Assembly: GCA_017521325.1 (NCBI GenBank) | Contig: JAFXCV010000075.1 | Coordinates: 1 to 64,000 of the forward strand | Length of the DNA stretch: 64,000 nucleotides | Reading direction: 5' to 3' | Source of the DNA: Oscillospiraceae bacterium | GTDB taxonomy: Bacteria > Bacillota > Clostridia > Oscillospirales > Ruminococcaceae | Shown here: in pieces, positions 16,529 to 25,079 of the stretch | Layout of the letters: each line of letters begins with the position of its first letter | Numbering within the stretch: position 1 is the first letter of the stretch | Notes under the pieces: generated by a model | Databases searched by the model: none | The model's input: the letters and a program-made list of their open reading frames with translations, nothing else | Told to the model about the DNA's origin: nothing | Position numbers and translations under genes: made by a program

Positions 16529-17302
16529 ATGTGGACGATCAGTATGTTAAAACAAAATGCGTGGAATTCGCTCAAGCACTATTACTGGATGGGATTTCTT
16601 GTCTGCTTTGTTGCAGCCATCTGCAGTGATTCCCTCAACGGAAGTTCCGGCTATTTTACGCTCTCAACGCCCGTTGCGGGTATGCTGCAGCAGGGAAGGC
16701 TCATGCTGTTTGATTCCGATTTCGATGAGGGAATTGCAGAAGGAATGATCTTTCTGATGACCTATTGCATCACAATGGTATTTTCCCTTGCGGCGAGCCT
16801 TGCGATTTATGCGTTTCTGTCAAATCCCGTGGAAGCAGGCAAGTGTGCCTATTTCTACAATGCAAGATACGGTGATTCCAGATTCGGGCATACCTTCGGT
16901 GCGTTCAAGTCGGGCAGATACATGAAAACCGTAAAGATCATGTTCTGGCGCATGATCTATACATGGCTGTGGTCGATGCTGTTTGTGATTCCGGGACTGA
17001 TTAAATCACTGGAATACACCCTCATCCCGTATCTGATCTCGGAGAATCCGAATCTTTCCAAGGAACGTGTGTTTGAGATCTCACGCCGCACCATGGAGGG
17101 GGAGAAGGCAAACCTCTTCCTGCTGCACCTTTCCTTTATTGGCTGGTATCTGTTGGGAATTCTGACCTGCGGCTTTGGTCTGTACTTTGTCATGCCCTAC
17201 CATCAGGCAACAAAGGCGGAATTCTATGCCTGCATGCGTGCGAAGATGATCGCACAGGGCATCACCACCGAGGAGGAGCTGACGGGAGTATCGGTTTATT
17301 GA
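16529..17302 (+). CDS. DUF975 family membrane protein, copy 3
   Basis: A protein of 257 residues with the same plan as copy 1: MWTISMLKQNAWNSLKHYYWMGF, hydrophobic segments near 17-30, 65-95, 140-160 and 200-225, and the ENPNLSKERVFEISRRTMEGEK core. It is closer to copy 1 than to copy 2 in sequence and composition. The ATG at 16529 follows caggaggtcagtaaag, part of which lies in the end of copy 2, so the two are translationally close. A strong terminator follows, closing the three-gene operon. Function is unknown; a role in membrane assembly or export would be guesswork. Confidence 0.88.
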   Translation: MWTISMLKQNAWNSLKHYYWMGFLVCFVAAICSDSLNGSSGYFTLSTPVAGMLQQGRLMLFDSDFDEGIAEGMIFLMTYCITMVFSLAASLAIYAFLSNPVEAGKCAYFYNARYGDSRFGHTFGAFKSGRYMKTVKIMFWRMIYTWLWSMLFVIPGLIKSLEYTLIPYLISENPNLSKERVFEISRRTMEGEKANLFLLHLSFIGWYLLGILTCGFGLYFVMPYHQATKAEFYACMRAKMIAQGITTEEELTGVSVY

Positions 17303-17315
17303 TTGCGTTTTACCT

Positions 17316-17351
17316 GAGTTTTCCCCGAAATACAGGGGAAAACTCTTTTTT
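17316..17351 (+). terminator. Terminator of the DUF975 operon
   Basis: Eleven-base perfect stem gagttttcccc/ggggaaaactc (17316-17326 and 17335-17345), followed by ttttttc. Confidence 0.9.
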
Positions 17352-17422
17352 CAAAGAATCTGAAAAAAGTCTGTGATATTCCGGCTGCATCCTGGTCTAA
17401 TGTATGGAAGGGAGTTGAAAGA

Positions 17423-17914
17423 ATGGAAGATTTTGAATCGCTGTATCAATCTTATTACGAAGATGTGTTTCGGTTTCTGCGTGGACTGTCCGGCGATGAA
17501 CATCTGGCGGAAGAGCTGACACAGGAAACATTCTTTCGTGCGATGAAATCCCTTGATACGTTTGAGGGGAAATCCGACATCCGTGTGTGGCTGTGCGCCA
17601 TTGCCAAGAATCGCTTCTACAGCCATTGTCAGAAGAAGAAACGGTTTTCCGATGCAGAGCTTTCCGATGAAATGCCGTCTGCGGAGCCGCATTTTACGGA
17701 GCTGCTTGCGGATAAGGAGCAGGCACTGCTGATTCATCAGTTCCTGCATGACCTGCATGAGCCGTACAAGGAAATCTTCATGCTGCGCATCTTCGGGGAA
17801 TTGTCCTTCCATGACATCGGACGTATTTTCGGAAAATCGGAGCATTGGGCATGTGTGACGTTCCATCGTGCAAAGGCAATGCTGCAAAATAAGGTGAAGG
17901 AGGAGCTGCTATGA
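17423..17914 (+). CDS. ECF-type RNA polymerase sigma factor
   Basis: A sigma factor of 163 residues that redirects RNA polymerase, probably to envelope or stress genes. Region 2 spans about 8-75 (YQSYYEDVFRFL, ELTQETFFRAM, WLCAIAKNRF) and region 4 about 105-160 with a helix-turn-helix (EIFMLRIFGELSFHDIGRIFGKSEHW). The start follows gaagggagttg. Its stop overlaps the ATG of the anti-sigma gene (ATGA), the standard arrangement for coupled synthesis. I could not assign its own promoter with confidence; autoregulation would be typical. Confidence 0.92.
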   Translation: MEDFESLYQSYYEDVFRFLRGLSGDEHLAEELTQETFFRAMKSLDTFEGKSDIRVWLCAIAKNRFYSHCQKKKRFSDAELSDEMPSAEPHFTELLADKEQALLIHQFLHDLHEPYKEIFMLRIFGELSFHDIGRIFGKSEHWACVTFHRAKAMLQNKVKEELL

Positions 17915-18756
17915 GAATGGACTGTGACGTAATTAAAGATCTGCTGCCGCTGTATGCCGAGGACATGGTCAGTGACAAAAGCCGTGAACTGATCAGAACG
18001 CATTTTGACGAATGTGAGGAATGCCGCAAATTGTACGAAACGATGATGGAGCCTGCGCCGAAAGCGGAATTTACGAAGGAGCCGGCGAAGAGCTTTCAGA
18101 AATATGTCAAAAAGTCAAAACGCAAGCTTGTTCTGCGTGTTGCGCTGATCACAGCGGCAGTCGTTGCGGCGGTATTCATTGCAAGGCTGATTGCCATTGG
18201 GGGACTTATGGCGTTCTTGATGCTTGACAGTGCGCTTGCTCCTATTAAGGTCGATACGGATGTGAATCATTATTCTCAGTATATGGGTGAAAATGCAAAA
18301 TCCGAGTATCGGAATAAGTGGGGACTGGATGAAAGCATTTTTCCATTGGAGATCACTGCGGATATGGATGTCAAGGAATACAAAATGGTCTACTATAATC
18401 CGTGGGATGCCCAGTATCTGAGCTATCTGACGGTGGAATATGACGAGGCCGCCTATGCTGCGGAATTGGAACGCCTTGGCAGTTACACATCGACCGACTA
18501 CATCGGCTATTACAGCGTAACAGGATTTTCGGAGGATGCACCGCTTCTGGCGATGTATGCCGATGATTATCATGGCTTTATCTATGCCATTGATACGCCC
18601 GATGCGGAGAATACCGTGACCTATGTGGAGCTGATCTTCTGCAATTACTTCATGGATCTTGCCTATGAGGAATACATGCCGTCTGCGTATTTCCCCGAGG
18701 GATTTGATGCCACGATGGATAATCCTTATGAGAAGAAAATGATGGCACAGCATTAA
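17911..18756 (+). CDS. Membrane anti-sigma factor with zinc-finger (zf-HC2) N-terminus
   Basis: A protein of 281 residues predicted to hold the upstream ECF sigma factor inactive at the membrane. The cytosolic anti-sigma domain covers about 1-50 and has the zinc ligands in CDVIKDLLPLY and HFDECEEC. A membrane span lies near 70-105 (LVLRVALITAAVVAAVFIARL). The exported part of about 170 residues is acidic and Tyr-rich and is the likely sensor; I recognise no domain in it. The ATG overlaps the sigma stop by four bases, with aaggaggagctgct upstream. A terminator follows directly. Confidence 0.9.
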   Translation: MRMDCDVIKDLLPLYAEDMVSDKSRELIRTHFDECEECRKLYETMMEPAPKAEFTKEPAKSFQKYVKKSKRKLVLRVALITAAVVAAVFIARLIAIGGLMAFLMLDSALAPIKVDTDVNHYSQYMGENAKSEYRNKWGLDESIFPLEITADMDVKEYKMVYYNPWDAQYLSYLTVEYDEAAYAAELERLGSYTSTDYIGYYSVTGFSEDAPLLAMYADDYHGFIYAIDTPDAENTVTYVELIFCNYFMDLAYEEYMPSAYFPEGFDATMDNPYEKKMMAQH

Positions 18757-18763
18757 AACAAGA

Positions 18764-18800
18764 AAATGCCCATCCTGCAAAAGGATGGGCATTTCAGTTT
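18764..18800 (+). terminator. Terminator of the sigma/anti-sigma operon
   Basis: Thirteen-base perfect stem aaatgcccatcct/aggatgggcattt (18764-18776 and 18782-18794) with a five-base loop. The trailing cagtttg is a modest U tract. Confidence 0.8.
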
Positions 18801-18840
18801 GTCGAAAAAGTCCTTTTTCTGGAGTAAGTTCCTCAGAGCC

Positions 18841-18906
18841 TGCCCCCACCCCAACCCCTCCCCGAGGGGAGGGGCTGATATTCGGGGACTTCGTCCCCGA
18901 ACCCCT
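18841..18906 (-). repeat. Dispersed GC-rich hairpin element, reverse orientation
   Basis: Read on minus it gives ttcggggac-gaa-gtccccgaa, then cccctcccc-tc-ggggagggg, then ttggggtgggggcag: the same order as the elements at 13344 and 47988, with a different first stem. Confidence 0.75.
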
Positions 18907-18918
18907 TTTTACAGACAA

Positions 18919-18949
18919 AACCTGCTCATCTGAGATGGATGAGCAGGTT
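18919..18949 (-). terminator. Terminator of the lipoprotein gene
   Basis: Twelve-base stem aacctgctcatc/gatgagcaggtt (18919-18930 and 18938-18949), followed on minus by ttgtctg, five bases past the stop codon. Confidence 0.75.
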
Positions 18950-18953
18950 ATTT

Positions 18954-19580
18954 TTATTCTGTTGCAGCAGCTGCTGCGGATGCAGCGGTAGTTGTGGTCT
19001 GTGTCGTTGTCGTTTCCGTGGAAACACATGTTGTCGCAGTGCTTTCCGAGGGCTGTGCATTTCCGCTTTCCGTGAAGGTGTCAAAGGTAATTGTCAGCCC
19101 GTAGGGCGGCAGGGAAAATTCCTTGGGGATCCCCTCCTTGTCAAAGGTCAGCGTGTACTTTCCCTCGTCAATCTCGCCCTCGCAGACAGCACCTTCTTCA
19201 TTCTGCTTGCAGATGATTTCGGGTTCGAGTGCCATGTCATCGACAATGTCCATCAATTCCGAGAGCATTGTCCTGATTGCCTGTGCCGACTGGGGAACGG
19301 AAAACTCCAGCCCCTTGTAGGAAGCGATCACCTCATCATCGAGAAAATCGAGTTTCACGCCGTCAAGCGCCGCAGGCTCCGTGAAAGTCACGCTCCATGC
19401 GTCGTTTCCGTAGCGTGTGAGAATGCCCTTCGTTTCGCTGTCGGCAGTCGTCATGGTCACTTCCGTTGTGAAAGCACCGTCCATGCGGTTGTTCACATTA
19501 CCCGGAGTCGGCTGCATGGCGCAGCCGTAAACTCCAAGGAGTACCGCCCCCATGCAAAGCGTTGCAAAAATACGTTTCAT
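18954..19580 (-). CDS. Putative lipoprotein of unknown function
   Basis: A protein of 208 residues with a lipoprotein signal (MKRIFATLCMGAVLLGVYGC, acylated Cys near 20), so it should sit on the outer face of the membrane. The body of about 150 residues has alternating beta-type segments (GILTRYGNDAWSVTFTEP, KYTLTFDKEGIPKEFSL) that recall LolA/LppX-like lipid-carrier folds, but I cannot assign a family. The C-terminus is a low-complexity Thr/Ser/Ala run. The start follows gaggtgatgg. It lies 85 bases downstream of nnr on the same strand and may be cotranscribed. Confidence 0.78.
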   Translation of the reverse strand: MKRIFATLCMGAVLLGVYGCAMQPTPGNVNNRMDGAFTTEVTMTTADSETKGILTRYGNDAWSVTFTEPAALDGVKLDFLDDEVIASYKGLEFSVPQSAQAIRTMLSELMDIVDDMALEPEIICKQNEEGAVCEGEIDEGKYTLTFDKEGIPKEFSLPPYGLTITFDTFTESGNAQPSESTATTCVSTETTTTQTTTTAASAAAAATE

Positions 19581-19665
19581 ACCATCACCTCATCAAGAAT
19601 TGGATACCGTTTTCGGTATGCAGAATTTCGGGTTTGTACGTCATGTATTTCTGCAATTTTTGGAA

Positions 19666-21153
19666 TTACAGTACTTCTTGCAATGCTGCGATCACATCCT
19701 GCGGCAGCATGAAGCCGACGGGAAGACGCCTTGCGGCTGCATCTCCTGCGCAGGCATGCAGCGTGACTGCGGCACATGCCGCATCATAAAGCTCCATACC
19801 CTGTGCAGCAAGGGATGCCGTGATGCCTGCCAGTACATCGCCGCTTCCGGCACGGGCAAGCCCGACGTTTCCGTCCATGCATACCGCCATGCGCTCACCG
19901 TCCGAAATGACCGTGCCTGCGCCCTTGAGTACAACGACCGCACCGCATTTCTCCGCAAGCAGCCGTGCCGCATACGGACGATCCGCCTGCACCTGCGCAG
20001 CCGTCATGCCAAGCAGCCTTGCAGCCTCGCCCGGATGCGGTGTCAGAACGGTTCGTCCCTTCGGTATCCATTCTATGCAGGTGCCGATGCAATTCAGACC
20101 ATCCGCATCAAGAATGATCGGACAATCGCTGTGCCTTAGCAGGAATTTTGTCAGATTACGGGTGTTTTCTGTCACACCCATGCCGCAGCCGATGAGCAGC
20201 GCATTCTTTCCGTGCAGTGCATCGGACAGCAGGCCGTGATTTTCCCCATCGAGGAAAAATCCCCTCTCATCTGTTTCAAGCGGCAGACACATGATTTCGG
20301 GGATGCTGCCGCAGATTGCCTGCAGTGCAGGCTCCGCACTTGCTGTTGTCTGCAATCCGCATCCGCTGCGCATGGCGGCGGTTGCCGCCAGAACGCATGC
20401 CCCACGCATACGCACGCTGCCTGCAATAGTGAGAAGATGCCCACGACTGTTTTTGTGAGCGTCGGGACGCAGAGAGGGCAGGAGGGAGCGCACTTCTTCG
20501 AGCTTCAGGCATTTTGCCGCCGAGGGCTGCAGCGCATCAAAGGCAGACGCAGGAATGCCGATGTCCACGCATCTGACGGTTCCGCAAAATTCCCTTAGGG
20601 GATACTGTGACATGCCAAGCTTGACAGCCCCGAAGGTCACGGTCATATCCGCACGGAATGTGCCGTCGCTGACGCTTCCGGTCAGACCGCTGCCGCCGCT
20701 GGGGATATCCGCTGCAATGCGCAGCTGCCCTTGACGTGGTGCAAGGAGCGTGACCGCTTCCTGTGGGAGTTCCCCACGGAATCCCGTGCCGAACAGGCCA
20801 TCCACAACGACTGCGGCGCTGCTCAGAAATTCATCTGCCTCGTGTACGACCGCAACACCGCAGCTCTTCGCATGCTCGGCGGCATTGCGTGAAATTTCCG
20901 TTTTCGGTTCTCCGAAGGGAGCAAGAACCTGCACCTTCCATCCTGCAAGGTGCAATTGTGCTGCGGCAACATAGCAGTCGCCGCCGTTGTTTCCGCTTCC
21001 TGCAAGCAGTACGGCGGAATGTTCCGCTGCAGGCGAATTTTCAATAAATTCCGCAAGCGCACAGCCTGCACGCTCCATCATTTCGGCATAGGAAATGCCG
21101 CTGTCATCTGTGAGCTTTTCAAGCAGCTGCATTTGTTTCGGGGTAACAAACAT
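19666..21153 (-). CDS. nnr: Bifunctional NAD(P)H-hydrate epimerase / ADP-dependent dehydratase
   Basis: Repairs NADH and NADPH that have been hydrated by heat or by side reactions: the N-terminal half epimerises the hydrate and the C-terminal half removes water using ADP. The 495 residues are the normal fused length. The YjeF_N domain covers about 1-210 with GSGNNGGDCYVAA near 52 and VVDGLFGTGFRG near 112. The dehydratase domain begins near 225 (KNSRGHLLTIAGS), with GCGMGVTENT near 317, LTPHPGEAARL near 373 and the ATP-site GSGDVLAGI near 438. The start follows caaaggaggtttcc. Very secure. Confidence 0.96.
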   Translation of the reverse strand: MFVTPKQMQLLEKLTDDSGISYAEMMERAGCALAEFIENSPAAEHSAVLLAGSGNNGGDCYVAAAQLHLAGWKVQVLAPFGEPKTEISRNAAEHAKSCGVAVVHEADEFLSSAAVVVDGLFGTGFRGELPQEAVTLLAPRQGQLRIAADIPSGGSGLTGSVSDGTFRADMTVTFGAVKLGMSQYPLREFCGTVRCVDIGIPASAFDALQPSAAKCLKLEEVRSLLPSLRPDAHKNSRGHLLTIAGSVRMRGACVLAATAAMRSGCGLQTTASAEPALQAICGSIPEIMCLPLETDERGFFLDGENHGLLSDALHGKNALLIGCGMGVTENTRNLTKFLLRHSDCPIILDADGLNCIGTCIEWIPKGRTVLTPHPGEAARLLGMTAAQVQADRPYAARLLAEKCGAVVVLKGAGTVISDGERMAVCMDGNVGLARAGSGDVLAGITASLAAQGMELYDAACAAVTLHACAGDAAARRLPVGFMLPQDVIAALQEVL

Positions 21154-21231
21154 GGGGAAACCTCCTTTGTGGTGATAGAAAGAAGTTCTTCCAATCCTGT
21201 GAGGACTGAAAGAACATTGTTTGCAGAAAAG

Positions 21232-21270
21232 TGGGGTATGGGGGCGGACTTTCGTCCCGAACCCCTTTTA
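21232..21270 (-). repeat. Partial copy of the dispersed GC-rich element
   Basis: On minus, aaaaggggttcgggacgaaagtcc then cgcccccataccccac, close to the first hairpin of the element at 18841-18906 but without the second one. It lies in the 129-base gap between nnr and the next minus-strand gene. Confidence 0.5.
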
Positions 21271-21282
21271 AAAGAACATGAG

Positions 21283-21801
21283 TTATCGCTGAAACCGCAT
21301 CGTTCTCGGCAAAAACGGCTCGATCGCCTCACGCATGCGTGCGTCGGGCGTGAAATACAGGCAGCATTTGCCGTTTTCGGGGTGGTCAAATTCCGCATAA
21401 TAGGTTTCTGCCGTATCATCGCCCATCAGGGATTCGCCAACTGCCGAGTAGGTGGTCAGCTCCTCGTCCGATTCTGCGCATTCGCCTGCCTTGCCGTAGG
21501 CGGTAAATGCCGAAACCTCAATGGTCAGCATCTCCACACGCTTGGTCTGACCGAGAATTTTGTCGATGTCCAGCGTACCGTTGGTGCAGGTGTATTCGTA
21601 CTCCACCTTCAGGAGCTTATAGAAATAGACCGCAAGATAAATGATGCCGAACGGCAGCACAATTGCAATCGGGGCAATGAAAATCGTGACATATAACGTG
21701 CCGAGTGTGAGCAGCACGGTGGCGGCAAGCAGGACGATTTTCTTCACGTCATCCTGTGAGGTATGGTTTTTTCTGACAAGCTGTTCAGCGATACGATCCA
21801 T
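21283..21801 (-). CDS. Small membrane protein of unknown function
   Basis: A protein of 172 residues: a polar N-terminus (MDRIAEQLVRKNHTSQDDVKK), two adjacent hydrophobic segments near 21-40 and 42-62, then a soluble domain of about 105 residues containing CTNGTLDIDKILGQTKR and a CCLYFTPD motif near 150. It resembles a conserved, uncharacterised clostridial family (possibly DUF6106), but I cannot confirm that. The soluble part reads like a membrane-attached beta-sandwich or PH-like sensor. The start follows cggaggaaatttc. It lies between mtaB and nnr, all on minus, but each gap is large enough for a separate promoter. Confidence 0.75.
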   Translation of the reverse strand: MDRIAEQLVRKNHTSQDDVKKIVLLAATVLLTLGTLYVTIFIAPIAIVLPFGIIYLAVYFYKLLKVEYEYTCTNGTLDIDKILGQTKRVEMLTIEVSAFTAYGKAGECAESDEELTTYSAVGESLMGDDTAETYYAEFDHPENGKCCLYFTPDARMREAIEPFLPRTMRFQR

Positions 21802-21856
21802 GAAATTTCCTCCGTTTTTCTTTATTCTGTACTATTGTAGCATATTTTTTCGGAAA

Positions 21857-23170
21857 TTACAAGCCCTTTTCCGAAACGTCAATTTCTCCGTAAAGTCTGT
21901 CGCCTTGCACGCCTGTGATCTTCACAGGGAAAATGCGGTTGCGCAGGCTCACCCCCACACCATCCGACGGAATGCACACGATCGTGTAATCGGGTGCATG
22001 CCCGATGTGGAAGTCCTCGTCCTTCTCCCGCTCAAACAGCACCGAAACCGTCTGTCCAATGCGGCTTTGGAGAAATTCCTCGTGCAGCTTCTGTTCCAGT
22101 GCGGAAAGCCTGTCCGCACGTTCCTTTTTGACGGATTCTGCCACCTGATCGGGCATGCCGTCCGCAAGCGTTCCGGGGCGTCTGGAATAACGGAAAATGT
22201 GGATTTTGGAAAATTTCATCTCCTGCACAAAGGCAAGTGTCTGTGCAAAATCCTCCTCCGTTTCGCCCGGAAATCCCGTCATGATGTCCGTTGTCACGGC
22301 GCACAGCGGAAACAGCGCACGGATGCGCCCAAGCAGGGCAGCATATTCCGCACAGGAGTAGTGGCGGTGCATCGCACGCAGGATCTTGTCACAGCCGCTT
22401 TGCAAAGAGATATGGAACTGCGGACAGAAAGCGGAATTTGCCGCAAGACGTGTAAGCACCTCGTTCGTCAGCCCGTCCGGTTCAAGGGAGCCGAGCCGCA
22501 CACGCTCAAAGCCTGCCATTGCGCAGGCATCCACGGCATCCGCAATGGTCAGCCCCTGTTCCTGCCCGTAACAGGCAAGGTTGATGCCGCAAAGGACGAT
22601 CTCACGATAGCCACGCTCCGCAAGTGCATTTGCCTGTGCTGCAATGTCTGCAAGCTCCCGTGAACGGCACCGCCCCCTTGCATAGGGGATGATGCAGTAG
22701 GCGCAGAAACGGTTGCAGCCGTCCTGTATTTTGAGAAATGCCCTTGTATGTCCTGTGTCCGTTCCCTGCGGCAAGGCTTCGAATGCGTCCCCCTTTTCAT
22801 AAGGGGAAACAGCTTTGCAGGGAGTGCGGCTTTGCAGGAATTCTTCAAGCAGCATGGGGATTTTCGTGCGTTCTTTCGTTCCGACAAGAATGTCCGCATC
22901 CCGAAGTGCTGCGGCATCCTGCGGGAATGCCTGCACATAGCAGCCCGTGAGGACAATGGCGGCATGGGGAGAGCTGCGGCGGAGCTTGCGCAGTGCCGTG
23001 AGCATGCGGTGATCGCCGGATGCCGTCACGGTGCAGGAATTGAGGATGATCGCATCCGCTTCCTGCGGCTTTGTGCAGACCGTCCAGCCATGCTGCACAA
23101 GCAGGGCTGCGATGCCGTCCGTTTCAATGGCGTTGACCTTGCAGCCGAAATTCTGTAAAAAAACTTTCAT
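21857..23170 (-). CDS. mtaB: tRNA t6A37 methylthiotransferase
   Basis: A radical-SAM enzyme that turns t6A into ms2t6A at position 37 of tRNAs reading ANN codons. The 437 residues have the family order: UPF0004 domain with Cys10 in QNFGCKVN, Cys46 in NSCTVT and Cys80 in LTGCYVQA for the auxiliary cluster; the radical-SAM triplet in CNRFCAYCIIPYARG near 150; and a C-terminal TRAM domain. The frame is open to 23275, but the start is at 23170: the homology begins there (MKVFLQNFGC) and ggagtg lies eight bases upstream. The NFGCKVN form separates it from MiaB. Confidence 0.93.
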   Translation of the reverse strand: MKVFLQNFGCKVNAIETDGIAALLVQHGWTVCTKPQEADAIILNSCTVTASGDHRMLTALRKLRRSSPHAAIVLTGCYVQAFPQDAAALRDADILVGTKERTKIPMLLEEFLQSRTPCKAVSPYEKGDAFEALPQGTDTGHTRAFLKIQDGCNRFCAYCIIPYARGRCRSRELADIAAQANALAERGYREIVLCGINLACYGQEQGLTIADAVDACAMAGFERVRLGSLEPDGLTNEVLTRLAANSAFCPQFHISLQSGCDKILRAMHRHYSCAEYAALLGRIRALFPLCAVTTDIMTGFPGETEEDFAQTLAFVQEMKFSKIHIFRYSRRPGTLADGMPDQVAESVKKERADRLSALEQKLHEEFLQSRIGQTVSVLFEREKDEDFHIGHAPDYTIVCIPSDGVGVSLRNRIFPVKITGVQGDRLYGEIDVSEKGL

Positions 23171-23348
23171 GGGTAACACTCCATTCCTGCGGATGGATCC
23201 GCAGTCGAAAATTGCTGATTTATTACTTAATATAGCGGTTTTGTAACTATCTGCAGGTGTTTTGTAACCTGTCATGGAAATCCTGTATAAAAAAGAGAAA
23301 ACCTCATCCCTTCTATTATACTAAAATGCTGAAAATTTTGCAAGCCCC

Positions 23349-23377
23349 TTGACTTTTCCATGCTTTCATGGTATGCT
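23349..23377 (+). promoter_or_regulatory. Sigma-A promoter of the HPr-like gene
   Basis: TTGACT (23349-23354), 17 bases, TATGCT (23372-23377). The leader is about 55 nt. Confidence 0.7.
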
Positions 23378-23439
23378 ATAGTCACAGCGGAAGAAGCTGT
23401 ACACAAGGAAAAAATACAAACGGCTTAGGAGGTACTATT

Positions 23440-23670
23440 ATGACAACAGCAACAGTAGCCCTGAAGGCAATCGACGACGTCAAGAATTTTGTAAACACTG
23501 TCCTTCTCTTTGATTTTGACATCGACCTCGTATCCGGCAGATATGCCATTGATGCCAAGTCCATTATGGGCATTTTCAGCCTTGATTTGTCCAAGCCGAT
23601 TGAACTGCGTGCACACACAGAGGACGCAGAAGAGTTGTTCGCTGCAATTGACAAGTTCATTGTAAAATAA
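23440..23670 (+). CDS. HPr-like protein lacking the phosphorylatable histidine
   Basis: A protein of 76 residues with the HPr fold signature: the stretch DAKSIMGIFSLDLSKPIEL around residue 45 is the regulatory-serine region of HPr, followed by the usual acidic helix (EDAEELFAAIDKFI). The segment that should hold His15 (G-H-A-R-P) is replaced by KAIDDVKNFVNTV, so it cannot carry phosphate for the PTS. Such His-less HPr relatives are widespread in clostridia and uncharacterised; the retained serine region suggests a regulatory role like Crh. Start at 23440, after cttaggaggtactatt. It is monocistronic with its own promoter and terminator. Confidence 0.85.
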   Translation: MTTATVALKAIDDVKNFVNTVLLFDFDIDLVSGRYAIDAKSIMGIFSLDLSKPIELRAHTEDAEELFAAIDKFIVK

Positions 23671-23709
23671 CAGCTCTGCCACACAACCTATTGATGTTTT
23701 GCAAAGAAG

Positions 23710-23741
23710 AAAGCGGACTGCGAAAGCAGTCCGCTTTTTTG
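23710..23741. terminator. Bidirectional terminator, HPr-like gene / carboxypeptidase gene
   Basis: Twelve-base perfect stem aaagcggactgc/gcagtccgcttt (23710-23721 and 23726-23737) with a gaaa tetraloop, T run on plus and A-rich flank (ttcttctttgc on minus). Confidence 0.88.
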
Positions 23742-23747
23742 CTGCAT

Positions 23748-24869
23748 TCATGTAAACAAAAACCGCAACACCTTCTTCATGGCATAGGGAAACGTGATTT
23801 CCGGCACTGCCTGCTCCGTCGTGAGCTGCACTTCGCACAGCAGAGTTTCCCCATGGTAGAAATACACCGCCCCCACGTTCTGTCCTGCCGTTACGGGAGC
23901 CTGCACATACTCCGGCAGCACCAGAACCGTTTTTGTTTCAAGTGCAGCGGCAGGAACTGTCAGTTCCGGAATTTCCGAGAGCCTGAGCAGGACAGCGGAT
24001 TCCGTGCCGCCCCTGATCTTCAGCGGCAGGAGAAATTCCTCCGACAGCGCAGGCGTCGTAATCCTGTAATTCCCATACCCTTGCGAGAGCAGCCGCTTTG
24101 CAATTGAAAAGCGTTCGTTCTTGTCGCTGCATCCGAGCACCACCGCCACGCACAGCATGCCGTTTCGCTCGCATGCGGCGATCAGGCAATGTCCTGCCTC
24201 ATCCGAATGCCCTGCCTTCAGCCCCCGACATCCTTCAAGTGTGCGTGTGAGCGTGTTTTCATTGACGATCTCTACCGTTTCGCCACGGATGAACGTCCGC
24301 CATGTCGTCAGATAGTGCGTGAGGGAATCGTATTTCAGCACAGCGCATGCAAGTTTTCCCATATCCCTTGCCGTGCTGTATGCCATTTCATCGTCATACC
24401 CCTGCGGTGATGTGAAATGCGTGCTGCGCATTCCAAGATCAAAGGCGGCGGCGTTCATGTCATTCACAAACGCAGGAACGCTCCCCGAAATTTTTACCGC
24501 AAGCACCGCTGCCGCATCATTTGCATTGCCTGCAAGCAGCCCCATGAGAAGCTCATCCACCGTGATGGAATCGCCCTTTTCAAGCCATATCACAGCCCCC
24601 TTGATGCCGCTGACGGCGTCCCCTGCGGTGAGAAGCGTTTCCTTGGTAAAATCGCCTCGCTCCATTGCCTGTGCGGCAAGATATGCCGTCATGAGCTTTG
24701 CAAGGGATCCGACGGGGAGAACCTCATCCGCATGTTCCTCCGAAAGGACGCTCCCCGTGCGTGCTTCGATCAGAAGCACGGCAGCAGCATCTTCCTGTGC
24801 ATGCACGGGAAATGCATGCAGCAGCGGACAGAGCATGAGCAGTGCCGTAAAAATAGCAATTCGTTTCAT
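23748..24869 (-). CDS. D-alanyl-D-alanine carboxypeptidase, S11 family (DacF/PBP5-like)
   Basis: Exported enzyme predicted to trim the terminal D-Ala from peptidoglycan side chains. It has 373 residues with a Sec signal (MKRIAIFTALLMLCPLLHA, cleavage near 24). The nucleophile serine is in VGSLAKLM near residue 53. The other two active-site motifs are non-standard: the usual S-x-N region reads LLAGNANDAA near 115 with Asn in the serine place, and the usual KTG reads RGLKAGHSDEAG near 218. The C-terminal part has the beta-rich PBP5_C character. The start follows gcaggaggtgga. Convergent with the HPr-like gene. Confidence 0.88.
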   Translation of the reverse strand: MKRIAIFTALLMLCPLLHAFPVHAQEDAAAVLLIEARTGSVLSEEHADEVLPVGSLAKLMTAYLAAQAMERGDFTKETLLTAGDAVSGIKGAVIWLEKGDSITVDELLMGLLAGNANDAAAVLAVKISGSVPAFVNDMNAAAFDLGMRSTHFTSPQGYDDEMAYSTARDMGKLACAVLKYDSLTHYLTTWRTFIRGETVEIVNENTLTRTLEGCRGLKAGHSDEAGHCLIAACERNGMLCVAVVLGCSDKNERFSIAKRLLSQGYGNYRITTPALSEEFLLPLKIRGGTESAVLLRLSEIPELTVPAAALETKTVLVLPEYVQAPVTAGQNVGAVYFYHGETLLCEVQLTTEQAVPEITFPYAMKKVLRFLFT

Positions 24870-25015
24870 CTTCCACCTCCTGCTACAAAATATGCCCTAT
24901 GTCCGATAAACAGAAAGGGGGGAGAGAAAAATGTGAAACTTCGGAGTATTCCACAAAAATGGGGTGGGGAAATTGTCTTGTTTTCACAATGTTAAAGCAA
25001 GTATCCTTTAAAGTC

Positions 25016-25044
25016 TTGCAAAATTTTCGGAATTATAGTAAAAT
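25016..25044 (+). promoter_or_regulatory. Sigma-A promoter of pgi
   Basis: TTGCAA (25016-25021), 17 bases, TAAAAT (25039-25044). Confidence 0.7.
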
Positions 25045-25079
25045 GATTATGTATCCTATGATTATTTGGAGGCGTTTTT

